Shown here: in pieces, positions 12,153-40,129 of the stretch
Layout of the letters: every line of letters starts with the position of its first letter
How positions within the stretch are numbered: the first letter of the stretch is position 1
DNA from: Cyclina sinensis
Lineage: Eukaryota > Mollusca > Bivalvia > Venerida > Veneridae
Direction of reading: 5' to 3'
DNA length: 64,000 bases
NCBI GenBank assembly: GCA_012932295.1
Contig: JAAONU010000014.1
Span: 15,317,039-15,381,038, forward strand
The notes under the pieces: model-generated
Told to the model about the DNA's origin: nothing
The model's database searches: none
The model's input: only the letters and a program-made list of their open reading frames with translations
Program-made: the position numbers and the translations under genes

Positions 12153-12294
12153 TGTTAATAAATAAGTGATTTGATATTGGCCCTGTTATTTGTCCGAGGG
12201 CAGTCGTATTGGGCCGAGGCCGTAGGCCGAGGGCCAATACGACTGACCCGAGGACAAATAACAGGGTCAATATCAAATCACTTATTTATTGACA
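12153..12294. mobile_element. Palindromic hairpin element, arms about 60 bases
   Basis: AATAAATAAGTGATTTGATA and TGTTATTTGTCCGAGGGCAG on the left are mirrored on the right, with a loop of about 18 bases around GGCCGTAGGCC. The arms are nearly perfect, so RNA or single-stranded DNA would form one long hairpin. It is compatible with a palindromic MITE; no coding capacity. Confidence 0.8.
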
Positions 12295-12628
12295 ATTTTA
12301 TTGAATAACAACAAATACTTATACTTAATTATGCGCAATTCTCTCGACATATCCCCTGATCTTCGCCAGACGACATTTGTAATTGATCATAGTCAGAAAA
12401 TGCTTGTTTGTGTTTATGTAAAATCAACACGTTGTAAACTTAAAATATTGTCGGTTAAACACTACCAATTCATGCCGTGAATGTTTGAAATTACATTAAT
12501 TTATGCAACTTGTCGGCGTTCACAGATAGAACAAAATGGCTGCCATTTTCAGAAGCTTTTTGCTGAAATCTATATCAATTTTGGCCCTGCATTATTAGCC
12601 AATCAAATTACTTCAAATGCGGGCTTTA

Positions 12629-12673
12629 TATCTATATCACTTTTCGGCCCCGGGCCGAAAAGTGATATAGATA
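12629..12673. repeat. Perfect 45-base palindrome
   Basis: Arms of 22 bases (TATCTATATCACTTTTCGGC...) flank a single central base at 12651. It lies 335 bases from the larger hairpin and shares its GC-rich centre on AT-rich arms, so both may belong to one element family. Confidence 0.8.
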
Positions 12674-12721
12674 TTGGCACTGTTATAAAGCAGGCCGTCG
12701 TGTTATTGAACGTGGCAGGTG

Positions 12722-13567
12722 CCTTTTAATATGACTAATAACTTTTAGTTATTTAATAATATGCATTTGATAGTCATCAATATTTGTATTGCATTAGATA
12801 GCCTCGTCTTTGTATGACCCATCTATTTGGGATTGATACTCTTCCGCAAACTCAGATCACTTGTCTTGGAACGGGCGCTTGTATTAGGTCGTGTATGGTA
12901 AGACAGGAATATTTTTATCAGAAAATATTGTGAAATAGTGCTGATAACAAAAATTTACTTTTGGTAATTTTAATCTTTGTTTTGAAGTGAAATGTACCAG
13001 CATGTAATATACTATATATTTGAACTGTGTACACATAATCCTGTTTCAGATATCCGTGTACCAGGTGAACTGTTTTCCCTACTCGATCTGAAAGAAATGT
13101 GTACGTCAGTACAGTTTTGATTTGTTACAAATAAAACAAAAGAAATCTTGTGCAATAATATTATATAATGAAATGATTATATTTCATTCTCTAGTTTCAG
13201 TTGCGAACTTTATGCTATCTCACTCTTCCGAGCCTTCTATATGTCCCTCCATGTTAAGTGTAACAGTGAATTTTTCAAAGATTTGATGCCCCAAATTACA
13301 AAATGTGTGAAACGCTCCCATCACCAAGTTCACAGACTAAATTCTTTTTTAAGTATTGTCGCATCTTCTATGAAAGCAGTGAATAAAACGTTCACTTTGA
13401 ACATTTTTTTTCAGAATCCTTTTCTTTTCAAACATCGTATGACACGCGTATGAAAGCTGATGGCGTAATTAACCAACACAGGTAATGTATGAAAAACTAA
13501 AAATGTGTCAACGGGACACAGATGTCCTCCGCCAAGCTCAAATGTTGACAGAGGTTCATAAGCGGGT
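12722..13567. other. No gene recognised
   Basis: AT-rich intergenic sequence. Only short open frames without recognisable domains. Confidence 0.4.
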
Positions 13568-14290
13568 GGTTAAAATGTAATGTTTAATGTCTGTATGAAG
13601 TAAGCAGAATAGCAGAATAGCAGAACAACTCCAGCAGAATAGCAGAATGGCAAAATAGCAGAACAACTTTCAAGAAGACAAAAAGTCTAATTGAGTTTTT
13701 AATTATTGATATCTACCAAACTTTGCCGTCCGTCTGTCTGTCCGTCTTTCCTTCTGACTGTCTAGAAATCTGGATCCCGCGATAAAATTAAAACCGTATA
13801 AGTTAAGTTGATGAAGATTGATATACAAATACATTGCTACATGGAAATTATGCAAGTTACTTTGTTTTTAATAGCGTATGATTTTTTGGGTTGCTTTTGT
13901 AACAGAAACAGTAAAAATACAGCTTAAACAAACACGGATCGTCTTATCACTCAAAACATATACGAGCCAGGTTACTGAAAATAAGTATGTAATTAGATGA
14001 AAATACGGAGAGAATGCGTTTGACTTTGATTTTTCCATCTGGTTCATAAAATTAGTCAATTAGCCAACATAGGAAATTAAAATAAAATTCTAAAAAATTC
14101 TAGGAGAAAAACTTCAGCAGAACATCAGAATAGTAGAGCAAGTCCAGCCCAATAACAGAATCACTTTTATCTGTTAAATGAAAAACTTCAGCAGAATAGC
14201 ACAACAACTCTGGTTGCTATGGTAACAGAAACAGTAAAAATACGGCTTTAACAGATTAACGTATACGAGCTAGGTTACTGAAAATTAGTA
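13568..14290. repeat. Dispersed repeat Y with AGCAGAATAGCAGAAC clusters, left copy
   Basis: Contains short AGCAGAATAGCAGAAC iterations, then a 'CCGTCTTTCCTTCTGACTGTC' type segment, then CGTATAAGTTAAGTTGATGA. The same order recurs at 16650-17290 in the same orientation, and in part, inverted, at 20590-20790. No coding potential seen. Confidence 0.75.
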
Positions 14291-14476
14291 TGTGTAGCCG
14301 GGGCTTGGTTTATGAAATAATCAACTACTAACGATTCGATAGAGAATTGGTTTACTCACAAAGTAAGCCTAAAACATAGAGAATTACTATTTACATTCAT
14401 GAAATGATATGAGGAAAAATTACAGAATTGCAACTTTTACTTGATAAAATACAATAAATTCAGCAATTTACATATT

Positions 14477-14531
14477 CATATAATAATAATAAAAATGATA
14501 ATAATAATAATAAAAATAATAATAATCTTAC
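14477..14531. repeat. AAT/ATA-rich microsatellite
   Basis: Simple repeat of AATAAT with a few interruptions, immediately before the 34-bp array. Confidence 0.8.
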
Positions 14532-14637
14532 CAGGATCTGTGCTTTATTAAGTATTTAACCAAATTAGTGATAATTTGGTATCAATATTATTATTTATGG
14601 TGTTACTATGAAGCACATCCTCATTCCACAAAGGTAA

Positions 14638-16478
14638 GAGTAGGAGTGCGCAGAGGGAATAGAAGAGTTCGCGGTAGGAGTGCGCAGAGGGAATAGAAGA
14701 GTTCGCGGAAGGAGTGCGCAGAGGGAATAGAAGAGTTCGCGATAGGAGTGCGCAGAGGGAATAGAAGAGTTCGCGATAGGAGTGCGCAGAGGAAATAGAA
14801 AAGTTCGCGGTAGGAGTGTGCAGAGGAAATAGAAGAGTTCGCGGTAGGAGTGCGCAGAGGGAATAGAAGAGTTCGCGATAGGAGTGCGCAGAGGGAATAG
14901 AAGAGTTCGCGGTAGGAGTGCGCAGAGGGAATAGAAGAGTTCGCGATAGGAGTGCGCAGAGGAAATAGAAGAGTTCGCGGTAGGAGTGCGCAGAGGAAAT
15001 AGAAGAGTTCGCGGTAGGAGTGCGCAAAGGAAACAGAAGAGTTCGCAGTAGGAGTGCGCAGAGGGAATAGAAGAGTTCGCGGCAGGAGTGCGCAGAGGGA
15101 ATAGAAGAGTTCGCGGTAGGAGTGCGCAGAGGAAATAGAAGAGTTCGCGGTAGGAGTGTGCAGAGGAAATAGAAGAGTTCGCGGTAGGAGTGCGCAGAGG
15201 AAATAGAAGAGTTCGCGGTAGGAGTGCGCAGAGGAAATAGAAAAGTTCGCGGTAGGAGTGAACAGAGGGAATAGAAGAGTTCGCGGTAGGAGTGCGCAGA
15301 GGAAATAGAAGAGTTCGCGGTAGGAGTGCGCAGAGGAAATAAAAGAGTTCGCGGTAGGAGTGTGCAGAGGAAATAGAAGAGTTTGCGGTAGGAGTGCGCA
15401 GAGGAAATAGAAGAGTTCGCGGTAGGAGTGCGCAGAGGAAATAGAAGAGTTCGCGGTAGGAGTGCGCAGAGGAAATAGAAGAGTTCGCGGTAGGAGTGCG
15501 CAGAGGAAATAGAAGAGTTCGCGGTAGGAGTGCGCAGAGGGAATAGAAGAGTTCGCGGTAGGAGTGTGCAGAGGGAATAGAAGAGTTCGCGGTAGGAGTG
15601 TGCAGAGGAAATAGAAGAGTTCGCGGTAGGAGTGCGCAGAGGGAATAGAAGAGTTCGCGGTAGGAGTGAACAGAGGGAATAGAAGAGTTCGCGGTAGGAG
15701 TGCGCAGAGGGAATAGAAGAGTTCGCGGTAGGAGTGCGCAGAGGGAATAGAAGAGTTCGCGGTAGGAGTGTGCAGAGGGAATAGAAGAGTTCGCGGTAGG
15801 AGTGTGCAGAGGGAATAGAAGAGTTCGCGGTAGGAGTGTGCAGAGGGAATAGAAGAGTTCGCGGTAGGAGTGCGCAGAGGGAATAGAAGAGTTCGCGGTA
15901 GGAGTGTGCAGAGGGAATAGAAGAGTTCGCGGTAGGAGTGCGCAGAGGGAATAGAAGAGTTCGCGGTAGGAGTGCGCAGAGGGAATAGAAGAGTTCGCGG
16001 TAGGAGTGAACAGAGGGAATAGAAGAGTTCGCGGTAGGGAGTGAAACAGAGGGAATAGAAGAGTTCTCGGTAGGACGTGAACAGGGGAATAGAAGAGTTT
16101 GCGGTAGGATGAACAGAGGGAATAGAAGACGTTCGCGGTTAGGAGTTGCGCAGCGGAGAATAGAAGACGTTTCGCGGTAGGAGTTGCCCAGAGGGAATAG
16201 AAGAGTTTCGCGGTAGGAGTGACAGAGGAAAGGTTCGGGTAGATTGCGCACCTCAGAGGGAACGAGAAGGATGTTTCGCGGTTAGGACGTGAACAGAGGG
16301 AATAGAAGAGTTCGCGGTAGGAAGTGCGCAAGAGGGAATAGAAGAGTTCGCGGGTAGGAGTGCGCAGAGGAATCGAAGAGTTCGCGGTTAGGAGTTGCGC
16401 AGAGGGAATAGAAGAGTTCGCGGTAGGAGTGCGCAGAGGGAATAGAAGAGTTCGCGGTAGGAGTGCGCAGAGGTTTCG
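14638..16478. repeat. 34-bp minisatellite, about 54 units
   Basis: The unit is GCGGTAGGAGTGCGCAGAGG then GAATAGAAGAGTTC, 34 bases. Two main variants differ at one base (AGAGGGAAT or AGAGGAAAT), and a third has GTGAACAG. The unit has no stop codon in any minus-strand frame, and 34 is not a multiple of 3. The array therefore gives overlapping minus-strand open frames of over 560 codons that cycle through the same 34 residues; these are not genes. Units beyond about 16040 carry many single-base insertions. Confidence 0.95.
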
Positions 16479-16649
16479 CGGGGATTAGGCTTTGTCAAGG
16501 GTCATGAACACTAGTTAGAGTGAACTCACTCACATAACCTTTCACTCACTGAACCACAAAATACATGATAGGACACTGCCTACCTGGACTACAATAAGGC
16601 AGTTGAATACATACACATACATTGGTTACATATCTTATTAGAAGAAATT

Positions 16650-17290
16650 TGAATAGAATGCGTTTGACTGATTTTTCACTCTGGTTCGTGAAATTAGTCA
16701 ATCAGCTAACATATGATCTCACAACAAAATTTTAATAAGTCTAGGAGAAAAACTTCACCAGAACAGCAGAATCGTAGAACAAGTCCAGCACAATGGCCGA
16801 ATCACATTTATCTGTTGAATGAAAAACTTCACCAGAATAGCAGAACGACTCCAGCAGAATAGCAGAACAACTCCAGCAGAATAACAGAACAGCTGAATAG
16901 CAGAACATCTCTAGCAGAATAGCAGGAGGGCAGAATAGCAGAACAACTTTTATAAAGACAAAAAGTGTAGTTGAGTTCTATAGATATCTATCGAAGTTTG
17001 CCCTCCACCTGTCCGTCCGTCTTTCCGTCTGTCCTTCTGACTGTCCGGAAATCTGAATCGCGCGATACAATAAAAACCGTATAAGTTAAGTTGATGAAAA
17101 TTGATATTTGGATACATGGCAACATTGAAATTATGAAAGTTGCTTTGTTTTTATCAGCGTATAAAATTTCTGGTTGCTTTTGTAATAGAAATAGTAAAAG
17201 TCTGCTGAACATTAGTTTATTAATAGATGGCAATATGAAGACAATGCGTTTAACTTTGTTTTTTCCCTCTGTATCGTGAAATATGTTTAT
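16650..17290. repeat. Dispersed repeat Y, right copy
   Basis: Repeats the order seen at 13568-14290: an AGCAGAATAGCAGAAC cluster, a TCCGTCTGTCC-type segment, and CCGTATAAGTTAAGTTGATG. The two copies flank the 34-bp array in direct orientation. Confidence 0.75.
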
Positions 17291-17399
17291 CTGCCAAGAA
17301 AGGAACTTACAACATAATCTTTAAAAAAGTTTTTCTTTTTAAAAAAAATATAAGACTTGCATAAGAAAAAAAACTTTGAAACTCGTCTTGTCAGAAAGC

Positions 17400-18795
17400 A
17401 CAAGGCCTGTTGTTAAGATGTTTGATGTGTGACATGAATAAGAAGACCTCTACCAAGTTTGTTAAGATCTTGGCACTAAGGTCAAAACTAGCCCTGCCCA
17501 TAGGGAAATAGACCCTTTGTCATAGAGCCTTTATTATTTGACTGACATTTTGTATATAGGCACCTTGCAATAACCTATGCCGTTCACCGGAATCAAGATC
17601 AAGGTGACAGATGCTAAAAATAGAATTTTGTACTTTTCCCTGTAGAATCTTCATATATCGACCGATATCTTAGATATTTATTTCGTAAGTAACTTGCATA
17701 TACCTCTTTCCTTGGATAAATTTAGATGTCACTTGTGTCAAGGTAAAGGTCCCCAAGGCTATACATAGTTTTTTCTACTTGTCAGAGCCTTTATTTATAT
17801 GACTGATACATATTTGGTATATAGACAGATTGCTTAAGTCTCTGCCATTAACTAGGGTCAAGAGCACTGAGGCTAAAAATAGATTTTTCTACTTTATCTC
17901 ATAGAGCATTTATTGTTTGACCAATAACTTAGATATTTGGTATGTAGTTTCCTCCCATTGACCTCTACAGATAGGTTGGGTTTGAGGTAAATAGGTCAAG
18001 GCCAAGGTCAACACGGCTTGTAATGTATTTATTTTCTTTCTGTCGTAGAGCCTTTATTTATATAGATATATTTATATATAGATATTTGATTTAAAGCAAC
18101 CTTCCATGAACTTTCACCCTTCACTGGGGTCAAGGTCAAAGTCACCAAGGTTTTAAACAGATTTTCTTTTTTTTATTATGAAAACTACATTTTTTGATAG
18201 TTGCCTTTGATGTATAGTATCATGCATGGACCACAACCACCGGAAGGTGTTTTAAGTGACTTTGGTCAAGGTAAAGTTCACAGAGGTGAAAAAAAGGATT
18301 TCTCTACCTTACGTTATAGTGTTATGCCTGTAACTGATTCAGTTTCAACCAAAGTTTCATAAAACATTTGTGAACAATAGATCTTTTTTCTATTCCTGAA
18401 CCAGCCTGATTCCATTATGGGTTTCAAAGGTTTGTGAGCCATATTAGGCTTCTTTTGACATGTTTGCATGGTTTCACAGCTTTGATAATCTTACAAATTA
18501 ATTGCCCGAGTCTTCCTTTTATTGACCGATATCTTAGATATTTGGTATGTATGCATCATGGACATCTGCCCTTTGGTCAAAGTTTAGGTCACTTGTGTCA
18601 AGTTCACCAAGGCTAAAAAAATCAAAATTGACCCCACTCCATGGTCACTAGGTTTTATATGGACTGACTAGGTAAAACCTTTAAAATCTTCCTTTCAGAA
18701 ACCACAAGGCCTGGAGATTATACAATTGTTTTTGAATGGAAGTAGTTACAGTTGTTTTCAGGTGAGCAATAAAAGGGCCATCATGGCCCTCTTGT
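17400..18795. repeat. Old dispersed repeat of diverged ~130-base units, ending GGGCCATCATGGCCC
   Basis: Diverged units recur every 120-150 bases. Each has a 'TAGAGCCTTTATT...GACTGATATCTTAGATATTTGGTATGTA' part and a 'GGGTCAAGGTCAAGGTCACCAAGGCTAAAAA' part. The block ends with GGTGAGCAATAAAAGGGCCA and TCATGGCCCTCTTGTTTT, a short hairpin end of a type often seen in bivalve repeats. Non-coding. Confidence 0.7.
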
Positions 18796-18799
18796 TTTA

Positions 18800-20040
18800 T
18801 TATGTCTAGGTGAAAATCGAAACTTGGTTTCAAAATCTATGTCATCAGGTCTAATCAAAAGTAAAACAGGTTTACACACTAGAGACAATGTTTACCAAGA
18901 TTTAATGAATGTTCAAAATATATGCGTTGCAAATATCTCGGATGAGTTCGAAACTGGGTCATATAGGATCGCAAGCTAAGTCACCCAGCCGAATTAAACC
19001 TTTTTAAACCGCTAGAGACCACATTTTAGACCAAGTCTTTGTGAAAAGTGCTAAGGTTGCTTGATTTGTTGATATCTCGTACAAGTTTGAAATTGAGTAT
19101 TATAAGATCAGACACTAGGTCGACAGAGCAAAGGGATAAAACATAGGGATGTTAACACTCCTTAGACCATTTTTTCAAGTCTTATTGAAAATTGGTCACA
19201 ATGTTTGCCTTAGTGATGTTTCACAATTGATTTTTGAAACCGGGTCATTTAGGATCAGAATCTGGTCCTAAATAAAAACTAAACCTTGTTCACACTTGAG
19301 ATCACAATTGCAATCAAGTCTTAATGAAAGTTGCTCACAATGTTTCCATTTATGATAACACAGAAAAATTCAAAACTGGGTGATGAAGAATCAGAAACGA
19401 AGTCACAATGCTAAATCAAAGGTAAACTTTGTTAAACATTCGAGATATCATTTTTTCATGTCTTAAAGGAAGTTGCTCACAACGTTTGTCTTGATGATAT
19501 CTTGGATGCATTCAAAACTGGGTCATATATAATCAGTAACAAGGTCACAAGGCCAAATCAAATGAAAGCCTAGTTAGCGCTCTGCAGGGCACATTTTCAA
19601 TTAAAACATCGTTTTTTTTTTTGTTAAAATGATTTTTTTGTCGATAATTTCTGGGTCGAGTTAAAAGTTGTCAAATGTTGACAAAACTAGATCACTGACT
19701 AAAAATCGAATGAAAATCTGGTTAATGCCTTTGTGGCCACATTTTGTTGAAGTCAGTCATCATGATTTTTTGTCACAATGTTTTTTTTGATGATTTCTAG
19801 GTCGTGCTTGAATACGAATCACCATCGGTAAAAAAACTAGGTCACTGGCATAAATCAAACAAAAGCCTTGTTGAAACTTTAGAAGTCACTTTAATTGTCA
19901 GACATCATGAACAGTTTCGAAATGTTTTGTGAATCATGTCTAAATCAGATTTGTATATGGTTAATCTTCGGTAAAAAAAACTAGGTCACAGGCTTAGATC
20001 GTAGGAGTATCTTGTAAACACTCTTGAAACGGAAACGGGT
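18800..20040. repeat. Decayed array of ~140-base units
   Basis: Phrases such as AACTGGGTCATATAGGATC and CTAGGTCAC.GG..AAATCA recur near 18956, 19093, 19237, 19375, 19515, 19675, 19820 and 19960, a spacing of about 140 bases. Units are strongly diverged. No gene. Confidence 0.65.
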
Positions 20041-20328
20041 CAAAATGGCCCAATTTACAAACGATCCTGGTCAAATCTCCATACAATAATCAATGCTTAT
20101 AATATCACGGACAAGTTTAAGAGCATAAGAACCGTTCAAGGTTGCATGTTTGACTGTTGTATGCCTTTACTTATATACTTTGTAATGATTTTTAATGTAT
20201 AATATATGCTTTACAGAATTATACATTAATATCTCTTTCACAGCAGTTTAAATATTAAAAACAATCAATAGGTTAAAAAAATACTTTGATATAGTCAGGA
20301 TGTATATGTGCCAATTTGACTCGAGTTG

Positions 20329-21640
20329 TTTTTATGCCCCCACCACTTTGGGGGAGAGGAGGGTGCATATAGATTTGGCCTTGTCCGACTTCCACGTTGT
20401 CCCGCTGTCCTTACGTAGACCGGCCTGTGTCGCGTGCAGCTCCAAATTTTTAACTGCTAGAAATATGAAACTTTTTCCACAGCAACCAGAAAATTCACTT
20501 GCGAGTAAAAAACAATGTAGCTTGCATAAATTTCATGTTGAAATGTATTCATATATCATTTTTCATCAACGTTACTTATACGGATTTTATGTTATCGCGT
20601 GATCTAGATTTCCTGACAGTCGGACGGACGAACGGAAAGACGGACAAACAGACGGAGAGCAAAGTCTGGTAGGTATCTATTAAACTCAATTGGACTTGTT
20701 GTCTTTTTGAAAGCTGTTCTGCTATTCTGCCATTCTGCTATTCTGCTGGAGTTGCTCTGCTAATCTGCCATTCTGCTATTCTTCTAACTTCACACAGACA
20801 GAAAAGGCAGGTGAAATATCGAAAGCAGAATAACTTTTGTAGGTAGATACTTTAAGACATAATTCTTTAAATTTGAAGAAATGTTGTTTTTATCAGAAAG
20901 TTCGTTGAAGAAGGGCCATATTTCTTTCAAAATTGGAAATGTCATGAAAACTTACGAAATTGACGCTGTGATAAGAGACTTATGCACACTAAAGAGTAAT
21001 GAAATTCCTCCAAGTGTTGGTCTTCAAATTAGCGGAAACTTAATTCTTAACTCAGAGTCCAAGCAATAACTCCTCATGTCTTCAATGAACTTCATTTTTA
21101 ATTCAAAGTCCCAACCAATAACTCTGTATGTCTTCAGTGAACTTCATTTTTGACTCAGATTCCAACTAATTACTCTGAAAGATGTATATACCCTCACAAA
21201 ATATGAATGAAATATGTGCAAGCCTTTTCCTTTTAAATGCGCGGGAAGTTCTTTTTAACAGAAATTAAGTCATAAAAGGACCAAACTGCGATAAGACTGG
21301 AAATGTTATTTCCAATTTCGAAAAAAAAAATGTAGTGTGATAACACACATCAACAAACGGCATATGAATGTAATCCGTGTAAGCGTTTTCCTTCCAATGC
21401 GCAGAAACAGAATGTGGATTGGAAAAAAGGGGTCATAACTAAAACAAAAATGAAGGTGTCACGTTCCAATTTTCAAAGCAATTCTGTAGTTTAATAGGAC
21501 ATATATAAACGCAACATATGAACGAAATATGTGCAAACGATTTTCTCTTTTATGAGCGGAAACTACATGTGGCAGATGGGGGCACTGACGGTCGCACGGG
21601 CGGGTGCAACGCTTCTTCGAATGGCGAGGGCATAAAATGC
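20329..21640. repeat. Dispersed repeat bounded by TTATGCCC / GGGCATAA
   Basis: The left edge reads TTTTTATGCCCCCACCACTT and the right edge GGCGAGGGCATAAAATGC, giving a short inverted terminal match. Inside (20590-20790) is an inverted stretch of repeat Y. A 63-codon open frame at 20881-21069 has no recognisable domain. The limits are approximate. Confidence 0.5.
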
Positions 21641-21757
21641 ATAACCTGTACCTTTTATTTAGTACTTCCAAATTAATAAAAGCAAAAGATTAAAACGAAG
21701 AAACAAGCAGTTATGTTATGCATTGCTGACTATATTTAACACCAATACAACATTGTA

Positions 21758-21763
21758 TTTATT
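21758..21763 (-). promoter_or_regulatory. Candidate polyadenylation signal of gene B
   Basis: AATAAA on the minus strand, about 190 bases past the gene B stop codon. It is plausible by position only. Confidence 0.4.
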
Positions 21764-21952
21764 GTATTCATCGAACTGGAATTAATAGAAATGGAATTGT
21801 GTTCAGTACGTCTTTAAGACCTGATTAAGGAAAAAAACTAAAAAAGCCGGAAAATCAGTGAGAATCAAAGTTATTTAAGTTTCCATATAAGGTTAATATT
21901 CAGAAACTGCCTTATCAAAACCTAGCACAGTTTAGCTGACTAAGATTAGTGA

Positions 21953-38855
<16,903 letters not shown>

Positions 38856-40129
38856 ATTTCTATCAACTAAAAAACGCCCATTCATTTAAATTGTTGAACG
38901 GTGTATTGCAATGTATGCAACGTCTACATGTAATGTGATAAATGTGAATATATATCCTATTCCAATCAGATAAATAAACTGATAAAGTTAAATATACATG
39001 ACAGATAGATAAACAGTGCACATAGTATAAACTACACTGTTTTGTATATAAGCGGAGTGTTTGATATAGCTTGAAAACATTATTGGTTCATCCCCATACC
39101 AACCCCATTCTAAACCACGACAATTAACTGATATTTTTGGATTTAAAGCATTCCTTATCCAGTCTGGAAAATGTTTTACATTTAAACAACTGAATATTGA
39201 AAAATGCCCTTACGATATTAAAACAGTACACAAACTTGCTGAGCTAAGGATTACTAGAGTAAAACATTTCGTCAGGGATACTGTCTGTATATAAACCTTT
39301 TTAATGAATAATAAAAAGTACCAAAAACAAAGGAAAATTCCTAAATTCGTGAAAGGAAATAGATCTAACAAGTCAGTCTAAAGTTTATACTAAATCAACA
39401 CAGAGAAGACCTAAATTTTTTTCCTATTTTCTGAGGACTTTTATAAAAACAATTACCCCACCTTTGAGTCCTTATTTGAGAAAACATAAGTAGCTGACAG
39501 ATAAGCGAATCTTTATTCTATTGGTAAGGAGGCGCTGCAAGAGCCTTTATTTTAATAACAAGCTAAAATGCACCGCGGCTAGACAACGTCTACCGTATAG
39601 GTCTTGAGTTACTTCTGTAAGAAATAAAAATCAAAATAATAAACGGACTTTTAACATGTTTAAATTTCAAAGTTTTCAATAAAAAACACCGTCATAATCA
39701 ATATTAGCTTTTCAATTACTTCTGTAATGATTTCAATATTCTCTTTTTGTCTTTTATATTCTACCGTACAGTTGAGAAGATGTTTGACGAAAGTGATAGA
39801 TAAAAAATGTAGCTACCACGTTTTCATAACGTGAAAGATCGAAGTCTAAAAACGTATATCACCAAAGTGTTAACATGGAATTCCGATTATAATAATCACA
39901 ATTGTCTAAACTTTAAATGAGAAATGTAACAACCCTTTTCGGTATATTTTAATGGAAATGTAAATTCCTCCCTTTATATTTTTATATGAAATTCAATCAC
40001 AAAGGACAGGTAATTGGTCATTCTTCTCATGTAACACCAGTCAAATGTTTTATCTAAATTCGGTAGTGTTTAATATAAAACGGTAGTGCAGTTCAAAATC
40101 AGAAGCTAAGAAAGTTCAACTCAGTAAAA
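38856..40129. other. Intergenic region upstream of gene B; promoter expected but not identified
   Basis: No exon found. A TATA-like GCTTATATAC lies on the minus strand near 39045-39054, about 190 bases before the start codon, but AT-richness makes it weak evidence. Confidence 0.35.

Noticed and set aside
14548..16331. Two overlapping minus-strand open frames of 567 and 578 codons
   Set aside because: They arise from a stop-free 34-bp minisatellite read in shifting frames; no domain, no start inside the units.
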